From an uncultured Lachnospiraceae bacterium (GTDB lineage Bacteria; Bacillota; Clostridia; Lachnospirales; Lachnospiraceae): 64,000 nucleotides of DNA. The stretch lies in NCBI GenBank assembly GCA_910587765.1, contig CAJUNR010000025.1:1-64000 (forward strand), given 5' to 3'. A model generated the notes under the pieces. It was not told the DNA's origin. It worked only from the letters and a program-made list of their open reading frames with translations, and ran no database searches. The position numbers and the translations under genes are program-made. The stretch's first letter is position 1; every line of letters begins with the position of its first letter. Below, one piece after another: positions 44,501 to 53,152 of the stretch.

Positions 44501-46033
44501 ATGCCGGATAAAGACTGTCCCCGCTGCGGCGGCCGGCTGAAAAAGGAAGGATTTGACATTCCTTTTGAAACGTTTCTCGGATTTAAGGGGAATAAAGAGC
44601 CGGATATCGACCTGAATTTTTCCGGAGATTATCAATCCAAGGCGCATAAATACACGGAGGTGATCTTCGGCGCCGGTCAGACCTACCGGGCGGGAACCGT
44701 GGGAACGCTGGCGGACAAAACCGCGTTCGGTTATGTGAAAAAATACTATGAAGAACGGGGAACGAGCAAGCGGAACTGCGAGATCGACCGCATCGTCACC
44801 GGCTGCACCGGAATCCGCAGGACGACTGGCCAGCATCCGGGCGGCATCATTGTGCTTCCTCTGGGGGAGACGATTGATTCTTTTACGCCGGTACAGCATC
44901 CGGCCAACGATATGACGACGGACATTGTGACGACGCATTTCGATTATCATTCCATCGACCACAACCTGCTGAAGCTGGATATTCTGGGGCACGATGATCC
45001 GACGATGATCCGGATGCTGGAGGATCTGACGGGGATCGACGCTACAACGATTCCTCTGGATGACCCGCAGGTCATGTCGCTCTTTCAGAGTACGGAGGCC
45101 CTCGGAATCAAGCCGGAGGAGATCGGCGGCACGCAGCTTGGATCGCTGGGGATTCCTGAGTTCGGTACGGAATTTGCCATGCAGATGCTGATCGACACGC
45201 ATCCGACGCATTTCTCTGATCTGGTGCGGATCGCGGGACTGGCGCACGGGACGGACGTGTGGCTCGGCAACGCCCAGACGCTGATTCAGGAGGGGAAGGC
45301 GACCATCTCGACGGCCATCTGTACCCGTGACGATATCATGGTCTATCTGATCGGTATGGGGATGGACAGCGAACTGTCCTTCACGATCATGGAGAGCGTC
45401 CGCAAGGGAAAGGGACTGAAGCCGGAGTGGGAGGAGGTCATGACCGCGCACGGCGTGCCGGACTGGTACATCTGGTCCTGCAAGAAGATTAAATACATGT
45501 TTCCCAAGGCGCACGCGGCGGCGTACGTGATGATGGCGTGGCGGATCGCCTACTGCAAGATCAATTATCCGTTGGCCTACTACGCGGCTTACTTCAGCAT
45601 CCGTGCTTCGGCGTTTGACTATGAGATCATGTGCCAGGGCAGGGAACGTCTGGAATATTATATGGAAGATTATAGAAGACGGAGCGACGCTCTGTCCAAG
45701 AAGGAGCAGGATACGCTGAAGGATATGAAGAGTGTTCAGGAGATGTACGCCCGGGGAATCGAATTTCTCAAGGTGGATATCTACAAAGCCGAGGCGCATA
45801 AGTTCCAGATCATCGGCGGAAAGCTGATGCCCGCTCTGTCCACCATTGAGGGACTGGGGGACAAGGCGGCGGATCAATTGGTGGAGGCGGCGGCTCAGGG
45901 GCCGTTCCTCTCCCGGGACGACCTGCGCCAGCGCAGCAGGCTCAGCAAGACCGTCATTGATCTGATGGGCGACCTGGGGCTGCTCGAGGGACTGCCGGAG
46001 TCCAATCAGCTCTCGCTGTTTGATTATGGATAA
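41561..46033 (+). CDS. polC: DNA polymerase III PolC, Gram-positive replicative alpha subunit
   Basis: 1490 residues. After the N-terminal region and a basic linker (about 195-255) comes an OB domain (VRGKILNMEEREIRGERTI, about 285-340). The PHP domain (VELHCHTKMSDMDGVTDA, from about 383) is interrupted by the 3'-5' exonuclease (VVFDLETTGLSAVNNRIIEIG from about 468, with HHRAVDDAACTAEIF). The polymerase part has VGSRGSVGSSFVATM, a zinc finger CPQC...CPRC (about 957-985) and the active-site PDIDLNFSGD (about 1012). The C terminus ends ESNQLSLFDY, with a clamp-binding QLSLF. It copies the chromosome together with DnaE. The start codon overlaps ispG. Confidence 0.97.
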   Translation: MNEKPFFEVFSSLQVEQPVRALLEQVMVTKVSMTPAQDMLRVYITSKKLIAKDQLFQLAKQIRRQIFGYRRVQVHILEKFFLSEQYTPRKLWEAYEDSVLTELEAYSPYKRSIMKSARVDFPDERTVLVGVSDKIYDREAVDDIVRILDRVFNERCGFRVKVDVEYIETEEAEHREKSEAELRQQISYLTENLRKEQAAREEETEETKTAGRKAGAARGQSGAPERKKPSRAGVRGSLRGRRYAEGGRGAGIRRSDHPDVLYGRDFENEPIPLDQVVEEMGEVTVRGKILNMEEREIRGERTIVTLTVSDFTDTIHVKMFTKNEALSEVKERITAGSFVKLKGMTVLDRFDHELTISSVVGIKKIADFTAKRMDYSYKKRVELHCHTKMSDMDGVTDASVLLKRAREWGMPALAITDHGCVQAFTEASHTVSKNEDFKVIYGVEGYLVDDLKEVVEHSRGQSLDSAYVVFDLETTGLSAVNNRIIEIGAVKVERGRITERFSTFVNPQEPIPFEIEQLTGISDEMVLDAPVIGDVLPDFLKFCEGCVLIAHNASFDAGFIEENCRKLGIPTDFTVGDTVAMARLLLPTLNKFKLDHVAKALNIPLNHHHRAVDDAACTAEIFVKFLEMFRARDVFTLDQVNELGRANAAAVKKLPTHHVILLAKNDIGRVNLYRLVSLSHLDYFARRPRIPKSGLLKYREGLIVGSACEAGELYQAILRGAPRQEIARIVEFYDYLEIQPLGNNAFMLRDEKNPVKSEEDLRENVRRIVRLGEEFHKPVAATCDVHFIDPQDEIYRRIIMAGKGFADADQQAPLFLRTTEEMLKEFEFLGAEKAEEVVITNTNRIADMCEHLSPVRPDKCPPVIPDSDKILRRICYEKAHEIYGEDLPPIVTERLERELKSIIGNGFAVMYIIAQKLVWKSVDDGYLVGSRGSVGSSFVATMAGITEVNPLSPHYICPQCHYSDFESEEVRKYAGMAGCDMPDKDCPRCGGRLKKEGFDIPFETFLGFKGNKEPDIDLNFSGDYQSKAHKYTEVIFGAGQTYRAGTVGTLADKTAFGYVKKYYEERGTSKRNCEIDRIVTGCTGIRRTTGQHPGGIIVLPLGETIDSFTPVQHPANDMTTDIVTTHFDYHSIDHNLLKLDILGHDDPTMIRMLEDLTGIDATTIPLDDPQVMSLFQSTEALGIKPEEIGGTQLGSLGIPEFGTEFAMQMLIDTHPTHFSDLVRIAGLAHGTDVWLGNAQTLIQEGKATISTAICTRDDIMVYLIGMGMDSELSFTIMESVRKGKGLKPEWEEVMTAHGVPDWYIWSCKKIKYMFPKAHAAAYVMMAWRIAYCKINYPLAYYAAYFSIRASAFDYEIMCQGRERLEYYMEDYRRRSDALSKKEQDTLKDMKSVQEMYARGIEFLKVDIYKAEAHKFQIIGGKLMPALSTIEGLGDKAADQLVEAAAQGPFLSRDDLRQRSRLSKTVIDLMGDLGLLEGLPESNQLSLFDYG

Positions 46034-46061
46034 GGGGATGATCTGCCCACGTCTGGTGTCC
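46034..46061. repeat. Remnant of a family B element (3' arm)
   Basis: GGATGATCTGCCCACGTCTG followed by GTGTCC matches the 3' arm of copy 1 (25361-25383) with three changes. The 5' arm and centre are absent. It begins immediately after the polC stop. Confidence 0.55.
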
Positions 46062-46123
46062 GGGTGGTGTGAGCCGGAACAGTAACAAGGGAATTTTTGA
46101 GAAAATTTCCGCGAGGTTACAGT

Positions 46124-46152
46124 TTGTGTTTGGATGAAATATAAGTTATAAT
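46124..46152 (+). promoter_or_regulatory. Promoter of the secreted-protein pair
   Basis: TTGTGT (46124-46129), 17-bp spacer, TATAAT (46147-46152), 37 bp before the start codon of the large secreted protein. Confidence 0.6.
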
Positions 46153-46188
46153 CATAAGGCACATATTTGATCGAGGAGATATTACATA

Positions 46189-49100
46189 ATGAAAAGACGT
46201 TTAGCTACAGGGCTGCTGTGCGGCCTGCTGATCTTCCAGACGGCTGCTGCGCCCGTTGCGGCCGCGGGAGCGGTTGGGGATACGGAAATTACGGCGGCTG
46301 AAGGAGCGGAAGATATCGGCGGGATTTTCGAGGAGGAGGAAACCGCAGCGAACCTGCCGGAGACCGTTTCCGGGAATGATCTGCCCGGGATGCCGGGGGA
46401 GACAGAGGGCGAAGAGAGTTTCGGAGAAACGATACAAGAGCCTTCAGAGAAAGAGGCTGCAGAGGGGAGTTCTGGAACTTCGGAGGGTTCTCTGTCCGGA
46501 AACGCTGCCGGGGATGAGGTTTCCGGGGAAAAGCCGTCGGACGATATGCCGCAGGGTCTGCCGGCGGATCCGTCCGAATCGGACAGGCCGGATCCGTCTG
46601 AGGCGCCGTCATGGGATCAGCAGGAAAAGGACAGCACAGATGTTTCCGATGAGCAGAAGCCGGAAGAGGATTCGCTGTCTGCGAATGAGGTTTCCGGGGA
46701 ACCGACAGAAAAGTGGGAGGAAGGGACGGACGAAGTCCTTCTGACAGCGCAGGATATCGAATGGCTGGAAAGTATCGGAGCCAGAACCTCAGGGGACGGA
46801 CGGGAATATACACCGGATGAAGTGAAAGAAATTGTCGGCTGTCTGCCCAGGATGCATATCTTTACGAATCTGAGCACAGTACTGTCGGACAATTTGTTTC
46901 AGGATGCCCGTTATGATTCCGCTGCCGGGAAAGGGTGGGTCTGGAAGCGTGACAGTGGGATTAAAGATTTGAAGCTGACTGCCTCGGACTATGCGCCGAA
47001 ACAGATCTATACGGCCGTATATCGGCAGCCGGAATATAAAGAGCTGGAAATGCCGCTGGAGGTTGCGGTTACAAATATTAATAAGATGACCCTGGTGAGA
47101 ACGGATACGGAGAATCCGGCGGATCCCTGTCTGACACAGGGGCATGGTTTCAAGGCGGAGCTGCGGATAAAGGCAGTCGTCACCGGAAGCGAAGTGAGTG
47201 ATCAGGAGATGGAATCGCTCTTTTCTGTGCCGGAATGGAAAACGTCCAGAAATCAGGTGTCTATTACCGGCGATTATAAATTTCAGAAAGAGATTCAGGC
47301 AGGCGGTGCGGGTACGGATACGGTTAAAGCGACACTTGAATTTGCCGGGGTCGACAAACCGAAAAATAATGTAACAAAATTCACCTGCAGCTATAAGGTG
47401 ACTGCGGTTGACCAGCCTTTGGCGGATCGTTTTCAGATCCGGCCGGCAGCTTCAGCAGCGAATACGAATTTGAAAACGGAACAGTACCAGACAGAGCAGG
47501 ATGCTTCCGACAGCCTCTGTAAGATTTCTGTCGATCTGGAGGTATTGAAAGTATCAGGAAATACAACGGATATGCTGGAACTGGAGCTTCTGGCGTATGA
47601 AAAAGAGACGAGGCTTGATCAACCGGCTGTGTCCTGGTCCACTTCCAATGCCGGCATAGCATCTGTCAGGCAGATATCGGGCCGTCCGGTGCTGATTCTC
47701 AGGAAAAAGGGCGGAACGGCAGTGATCACTGCGACCGCCAGAGACAGAAGAAAACATGCACAGAGTTTTACGGTAAAGATACTGGATCATACGCCGGTAC
47801 TGGAGGAGACTTCTTTCAGCCTGAATAAATACAAGGTAACCGGAGAGAATTTTACGCTGGCGGCCATGAATGGCAATGATATTAAAAAAGTCAGCATTCT
47901 TGAATACAACAAAAATATAAAAGACTACGGTCCGGAGGAGTCAGGACGCTTCTATATTGATCATGATCTGCAGAACACAGACAAGGATATCTGGACGCTG
48001 TATCTAAATTCAGAGGCGGCAAAAAATATCACAGCAAAGCAGAGTTATAACTGTATGCTGCGCATGGAGACGGACAGAGGTTCCTATGAACGGAAAATTC
48101 GGATCACGGTCAGTGCAACCAAACCGTCGGCATCCTTGAAGGTTGTCAGCAAACTGAACCTTTTCAGAAACGATGAAACGCAGGAGGGAGTCTACAGCAT
48201 TTCCAGTAAATATGAGATCAGGGATGTGACATGGATACCTCTCATGGAAATTGATCCGAATGGGGAAGAACCGTATATTTCCGGCAGATATGATTCGTCA
48301 TCCGGCTGTCTGATTTTCTCAGCGAACCGGGTGACCAAAAAGAATTATCAGGAACTGCTGAAAACCGGTTATGCGGGGAGAAGAGGAACGATCCGTGTTT
48401 CGTTCAAAGATTATGATGCGGATTATGAGTTTAAAACAAGGGCGGCGGATGTGGTCAGCAAAGAGGAAGCCGATTATACAGTAACGCCTGTTTCCGTATG
48501 TCCGAGTCAGGGACTGATCGGAAGGATTCTGGAGATTAGAGAAAAGGATACCGGGAAACAGATTTTCTTCGGTGAGAACGATGTTCTGGATCCTGTATCA
48601 TCCGGAATCGAACTTGAGCGCTTGAGCAACGGAAGAGTAGAGATGACCTACAAAGGAAGATCTTCTCAGACAGTAAAGATTCGGTGGGATTCGCCGGAGT
48701 ATCTGCTGCCGGTGACGCTGTCGGTAAAGGTCAATGTGCTGCCGAAAGTGCAGTTTGAGACAGGGGCTGCCACGATTTTCTTAAATACTGAAGCAAAAAA
48801 CAGCGTAACGGTTCCCCTGGCGATTCAGGGCACAGATTATGCGCCTGATGAGGTTGTTTTGACTTTGCAGGGAAAGTTAGAGGCGCTGAGTGAGAGCGGA
48901 GTAATTCGTATCGATTATAGTGAAAAGGATCAGCAGCTTCGGGCAGAGTTATTAAAGCCGGAGGCGTTTGACAGGAATGCCGTTTATACATTGAAGATTA
49001 GCGGGAAAACAGCGGAAAAGGTAAAGGTGGCGGATAAAATCCTCTCGGTTAAGATTGTAACAGGGACGCCTGCGGTCAAAGTCAGCGGAAAAGGATCGAT

Positions 49101-49680
49101 CAATCTTCTGGAGCGTAAGCAGACCTGTATCACGTATCAACCGACCTTGAGTAATGTGTCGGATTCAATAGAACGTGTAAAGCTTCTGGGGACCAGTGCA
49201 GATTTTTTTGACGCATGGCTGGATGAAAGCGGAAATGTGCTGGTGTATGCGGCAGAAAAAGCTCCGTTGAAAGCATCTGCAAAGTATCAGATTCGGATGC
49301 AGTTTACACTGGGCAGCGGTTATCAGGTTACAACCGGTGTTATATCGATCACGCCGAAGGAGAAAAAACCTGGTTTGAAAACAAATATGAAGAAGGCAAC
49401 TGTATACAGTTTTGGTCAGGAAGAGAGGAGAAAAGCAGAATACCTGCTTCAGGTATCCGGAAATTCCCAGGCAAAGATCGAGAATATTCGTCTGGTGGAA
49501 GATAAACAGGCGGTCTCTTTTGATTATATTTATAAGGGCAATGGAAGCGGTACGATTTCACTGAAAAAAGGAAGTGCGGCAAAAGCCGGAACCTGTAAGC
49601 TGAGTTTTCAAGTATATTACAAAGGAAAAGGAATCACATCGAAGCCTGTCACGGTACGGCTTTCGGTCGTCGTGAGGTAG
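46189..49680 (+). CDS. Large secreted surface protein with Ig-like repeats
   Basis: 1163 residues. A signal peptide (RRLATGLLCGLLIFQTAAAP, cut near residues 25-27) is followed by a 150-residue acidic Glu/Ser/Pro/Gly linker with repeated SGN and SGE motifs. The rest is beta-rich. A Big_2-like segment (VSWSTSNAGIASVRQ...GGTAVITATARD) lies near 475-525, followed by further Ig-like units of about 100 residues. No LPXTG motif or C-terminal membrane helix is visible, so attachment, if any, is through binding. It is followed 4 bp later by a GH25 lysozyme with the same type of acidic linker. Function unknown; cell-envelope binding is an inference. Confidence 0.75.
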   Translation: MKRRLATGLLCGLLIFQTAAAPVAAAGAVGDTEITAAEGAEDIGGIFEEEETAANLPETVSGNDLPGMPGETEGEESFGETIQEPSEKEAAEGSSGTSEGSLSGNAAGDEVSGEKPSDDMPQGLPADPSESDRPDPSEAPSWDQQEKDSTDVSDEQKPEEDSLSANEVSGEPTEKWEEGTDEVLLTAQDIEWLESIGARTSGDGREYTPDEVKEIVGCLPRMHIFTNLSTVLSDNLFQDARYDSAAGKGWVWKRDSGIKDLKLTASDYAPKQIYTAVYRQPEYKELEMPLEVAVTNINKMTLVRTDTENPADPCLTQGHGFKAELRIKAVVTGSEVSDQEMESLFSVPEWKTSRNQVSITGDYKFQKEIQAGGAGTDTVKATLEFAGVDKPKNNVTKFTCSYKVTAVDQPLADRFQIRPAASAANTNLKTEQYQTEQDASDSLCKISVDLEVLKVSGNTTDMLELELLAYEKETRLDQPAVSWSTSNAGIASVRQISGRPVLILRKKGGTAVITATARDRRKHAQSFTVKILDHTPVLEETSFSLNKYKVTGENFTLAAMNGNDIKKVSILEYNKNIKDYGPEESGRFYIDHDLQNTDKDIWTLYLNSEAAKNITAKQSYNCMLRMETDRGSYERKIRITVSATKPSASLKVVSKLNLFRNDETQEGVYSISSKYEIRDVTWIPLMEIDPNGEEPYISGRYDSSSGCLIFSANRVTKKNYQELLKTGYAGRRGTIRVSFKDYDADYEFKTRAADVVSKEEADYTVTPVSVCPSQGLIGRILEIREKDTGKQIFFGENDVLDPVSSGIELERLSNGRVEMTYKGRSSQTVKIRWDSPEYLLPVTLSVKVNVLPKVQFETGAATIFLNTEAKNSVTVPLAIQGTDYAPDEVVLTLQGKLEALSESGVIRIDYSEKDQQLRAELLKPEAFDRNAVYTLKISGKTAEKVKVADKILSVKIVTGTPAVKVSGKGSINLLERKQTCITYQPTLSNVSDSIERVKLLGTSADFFDAWLDESGNVLVYAAEKAPLKASAKYQIRMQFTLGSGYQVTTGVISITPKEKKPGLKTNMKKATVYSFGQEERRKAEYLLQVSGNSQAKIENIRLVEDKQAVSFDYIYKGNGSGTISLKKGSAAKAGTCKLSFQVYYKGKGITSKPVTVRLSVVVR

Positions 49681-49684
49681 AAGC

Positions 49685-51628
49685 ATGAAAGAAATGAGGA
49701 TGAAAAAAAGATTTCAAGTTCTGACCGTTTTTCTGGCGTGCATATTGTTGCTGGCGCCTTCTCTGCAGTCTCATGCAGAAGAGCCCGGGGGTGCGAATAC
49801 TGCGACAGAAGCACCGGGAGATACAAAACTGCAGGAAGAGGAGAAACCGGACGGGAAAGAGCAGGCGGAACAGCCGGAGGAAACGAAAACGGAGCGGGAT
49901 GAATCCCTTGAGGATGCAGAAGAAGAGTCTTCGGAAGAGACGGATCCGGAAAAGTCTGTGTCTGGACCAAATGTACAGCCGGGGCAGGATTCCGGAGGCC
50001 CCGGAGCGTCAGAAGAACTCCCGGAGAACCCGGACGAAAGCGGTGAGAGCCCGTCGAGTCCCTCTTCCGGAGAAACGTCTCCCGAAAACCCGTCAGGAGC
50101 AGAAACGTCTCCAGGGGATGAAAGTTCTCCGGGACAGGATTCGGAGTCCCCGTCTGTTACACCGGACAGGACGGAAGAAATCGTCAAACCGGAGACAGTG
50201 AAAGGGCTGAGCGTAACGGCGGAAGGCTACAATACATTATTGCTCACCTGGGATGAGGCGGCGGACGTAACCGGATATGAGATTTACTACGCTTCGGATG
50301 GAAATACGGAATACAGGCTTCTGAAAGCGCTGACTGGAAATTCATACCGGTTCACGGAAGCCGAATGCGGGAAAGTCTATTATTTCAGGGTTCGCGGCTT
50401 TCGTCAGGAAGAGAAGGGTATCGTTCAAGGAGAATTCACAGAGGCCGTGTCGGGCATAACTGCGCTGGCAACGCCGGAGTTGTATGCGGAAAAAGTGACT
50501 TATAACAGTATTACTCTGAAATGGACGGAGGTAACCGGAGCGCTCAGATATCGGGTGCTGGTCGCTGAGGCGGGGAAGGATACTTTCGAGGAACTGGCGG
50601 TTGTGGAGAGCAGCAGTTACACCCACAGGAATGTAGAACTGGAGAAGGAATACCGTTATAAAATTGTTGCTTTCCGGCCGGAGTGTGAGAGCGGGGAATC
50701 AAATGTACTTTCGGTGGTTCCCAGACTTGAGACGCTCTCCGGGTTGTCTGCCGTGGGTATCAGTACCAGCAGTATTCGGGTCAGTTGGAAGCGTGTAACC
50801 GGTATTGAAAGTTACACTGTTGTGAGATATGAAACAAAAAAGGATGCGATAGACGGGACGAATCCCAAGTATACAAAGACGGTTTCGGGAAGTACTTTTA
50901 CCGACATAGATCTCAGAGATGATACGACATATTATTATACATTGTACGGAACATATAACGGACAGAAAACGGAGATCATAGGTCCGGTATGGGCTAAAAC
51001 AAAGAAAATCTCAGAGTCTTCTTCATCGGATGATTCCTCTGTACATTACGGAGTCGACGTCTCGGAGTATCAAGGGGATGTGAACTGGAATGCAGTGGCG
51101 GATTCCGGGATCGATTTCGCCATGGTCCGCATTCTGAAAAAAGGCGGAGCCAAGGATTCCAAGTTCGAGCGGAACTATGAGAACGCCCGTGCCGCGGGGA
51201 TCAAGGTAGGCGTCTACCGCTACAGCTACGCGCAGTCGGTTGCAGAGGCGGAACAGGAAGCCAGAGAGGTCGTAGCGGCGCTGGGCGGAAGAAAACTCGA
51301 TTATCCGGTGGCGCTGGATATGGAGGATAAATCGCAGTATTGGATTTCCCCGTCCGTGAAAGCGGAAATGATACTGGCATATAAGAGGATTATCGAGGCG
51401 GCCGGATATAAATTTGCGCTTTATGCAAATACAGACTGGCTGACCAACCGGATTGAAACGAGCCGCCTGTCGGGTGTGGATATCTGGATTGCCAGATGGA
51501 GAAGTCTGGATTCCGGACACGGGTACAATGGCCCCGGAAACGTGACCATGTGGCAGTACAGCGATGCGGGAAGGATACCGGGTATCTCAGGAAATGTAGA
51601 CCTGAATGTATCCTACAAAAATTATTAG
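49685..51628 (+). CDS. Secreted GH25 lysozyme with three fibronectin type III domains
   Basis: 647 residues: signal peptide (FQVLTVFLACILLLAPS, cut near residue 33), an acidic Ser/Glu/Pro linker (about 35-160), then three FN3 domains (about 165-260, 261-345, 346-443). The GH25 muramidase domain runs from about 453 to the end. Catalytic landmarks are YGVDVSEYQGDVNW and VALDMEDKS (Asp and Glu). The C terminus is NVTMWQYSDAGRIPGISGNV with DLN. It cleaves peptidoglycan between MurNAc and GlcNAc, so it probably remodels the envelope. It shares a promoter with the preceding surface protein. Confidence 0.9.
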   Translation: MKEMRMKKRFQVLTVFLACILLLAPSLQSHAEEPGGANTATEAPGDTKLQEEEKPDGKEQAEQPEETKTERDESLEDAEEESSEETDPEKSVSGPNVQPGQDSGGPGASEELPENPDESGESPSSPSSGETSPENPSGAETSPGDESSPGQDSESPSVTPDRTEEIVKPETVKGLSVTAEGYNTLLLTWDEAADVTGYEIYYASDGNTEYRLLKALTGNSYRFTEAECGKVYYFRVRGFRQEEKGIVQGEFTEAVSGITALATPELYAEKVTYNSITLKWTEVTGALRYRVLVAEAGKDTFEELAVVESSSYTHRNVELEKEYRYKIVAFRPECESGESNVLSVVPRLETLSGLSAVGISTSSIRVSWKRVTGIESYTVVRYETKKDAIDGTNPKYTKTVSGSTFTDIDLRDDTTYYYTLYGTYNGQKTEIIGPVWAKTKKISESSSSDDSSVHYGVDVSEYQGDVNWNAVADSGIDFAMVRILKKGGAKDSKFERNYENARAAGIKVGVYRYSYAQSVAEAEQEAREVVAALGGRKLDYPVALDMEDKSQYWISPSVKAEMILAYKRIIEAAGYKFALYANTDWLTNRIETSRLSGVDIWIARWRSLDSGHGYNGPGNVTMWQYSDAGRIPGISGNVDLNVSYKNY

Positions 51629-51685
51629 ATTCCGGGAAGACCTTTACCATATCCAACGCAAATATGAGTTATCTGGCGCCGATTT

Positions 51686-51723
51686 GTCCATTTATGCGTC
51701 CTTAGAGGCGTCATAATGGACAG
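51686..51723. terminator. Hairpin between the convergent lysozyme and pelG genes
   Basis: TGTCCATTTATG (51686-51697) pairs with CATAATGGACA (51713-51723) with one bulged base. It has no strong T-run on either side, so a bidirectional terminator is likely but not certain. Confidence 0.4.
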
Positions 51724-51778
51724 AACGGCACTGGTTGGATGTGGATTTGGATTTTATTTCTATCCACCCGCCACTATT

Positions 51779-53152
51779 TTAGCACATCAAAAAGCTGTCC
51801 AGTTTTTCCATCCGGCGGCGCAGCAACAGAAAGGCAACAATCCATCCGCTAAGACCGCTTATCAGCAGAGGCAGAGGATAAAAATCGTTCCACAGAACAG
51901 CCGCTGCCGCGCCAATAACTGTTACGATCAGAAAGACAAGGGAGCTGGTACATGCACCGCCGTAGTCTGAGAAATAGTAGAATACCACAATCGTGAAATA
52001 CATGCAAAATACCGTGTATACTCCCAGGCTCAACAGGATGAACATGTGCAGCATATAGGCGCTGGCATTCAGGTAGGGGAAAAACACACTGACCAGACAG
52101 ATCAATACCACGGTAATGATGAGTTGGATTTCATACACGAAAAAGAGCTGGTGCCGCAGCGCCCTGCCCATGACCTCCCGCTCCTTCTGAATCAGTTCAT
52201 AAGTGCCGTTGTTCAATGCGGAGACATACAGGGTGTACTTCTCATAAAACGCAGTCTCCACCTTGACCACGAAAATAACCAGCGACGGCATATTCATGAA
52301 AACAGCCAGGAACAGGGCGTAATCATAAACCGGAGCCGTGAGGAAAACGCTGACTTTCTCCGTGAGCCCTGAAAAGAACCAGTAAATGATAGTAGGGCAG
52401 TAGATGCCCAGCGTATACGCAAAGCCTCCAACGGCCAGTTTGGGATACCGGCGAAAATAGGAGAGAAACGCAAAATACCGCCCCTGAGGCATTCCAAAGG
52501 CTCTCACGCACTGGAATACCAAGGCTGTTACAATCAAAAAATAGCAGCATGCCAGCCCCATATAGGCCGCAGTCACTTTATCAATACCCAGGTGCCTGGT
52601 ACAGAGAAACCACACGCCCACCGCCAGCAGAAAGCCCAGAAAGAAACTGAATGTGAGCGCCTTGTAATGTTTCAGGGCCGAGGCATAGGTCATCATGCTG
52701 TAGACATCCGTCACCAGCACACCCACAAGATAATAGCTTATCAGAAAGGGCATGGGTACTTTGTCCTGGAAATACATTCCCGCACAAAGCAGGAACATAA
52801 GGATGCCGGAGACGGTGGACGAGAGCGCCAGTACGCCGAAGGCGGAGGGGCAGATGTCTGACTCCTTGTTCAAAAAAATACAGTCGGAAATGTACCGGGA
52901 TACCGGGGCGGCAAAAAGGACAGCAACCAGTGTGGCAATTACGAAGGTGTAAGAGGTGGCTGCGATAAAAAACCGCTCTTCCAGCAGCGTAAGGCCGGCA
53001 CGAGCCAGCAAAAGCTCCAGCAACAGCAACAGCACCGCCGACAGGACTGCCGGACCGATGGTAGACATCGTAGCGTAGATGGTCCCCCACAGGTTGGCTG
53101 CCAGCGTCTTTCTTCCATATATTTTTTTCAGTTCAAATCCGATTCCTGCCAT
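51779..53152 (-). CDS. pelG: PelG, Pel polysaccharide membrane transporter
   Basis: 457 residues with about twelve transmembrane helices. The N terminus MAGIGFELKKIYGRKTL is the family hallmark. It moves or helps polymerise the growing Pel chain across the membrane together with PelF and PelE. The start lies inside the last 20 bp of pelF, showing translational coupling. It is the last gene of the pel operon, ahead of the hairpin at 51686-51723. Confidence 0.92.
   Translation of the reverse strand: MAGIGFELKKIYGRKTLAANLWGTIYATMSTIGPAVLSAVLLLLLELLLARAGLTLLEERFFIAATSYTFVIATLVAVLFAAPVSRYISDCIFLNKESDICPSAFGVLALSSTVSGILMFLLCAGMYFQDKVPMPFLISYYLVGVLVTDVYSMMTYASALKHYKALTFSFFLGFLLAVGVWFLCTRHLGIDKVTAAYMGLACCYFLIVTALVFQCVRAFGMPQGRYFAFLSYFRRYPKLAVGGFAYTLGIYCPTIIYWFFSGLTEKVSVFLTAPVYDYALFLAVFMNMPSLVIFVVKVETAFYEKYTLYVSALNNGTYELIQKEREVMGRALRHQLFFVYEIQLIITVVLICLVSVFFPYLNASAYMLHMFILLSLGVYTVFCMYFTIVVFYYFSDYGGACTSSLVFLIVTVIGAAAAVLWNDFYPLPLLISGLSGWIVAFLLLRRRMEKLDSFLMC

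Noticed and set aside
42104..46162. A 1352-codon open frame antisense to polC
   Set aside because: It is the mirror of a GC-rich gene with strong codon bias. It shows no domain, no ribosome site and high Arg/His/Pro content. polC itself is unmistakable on the plus strand.
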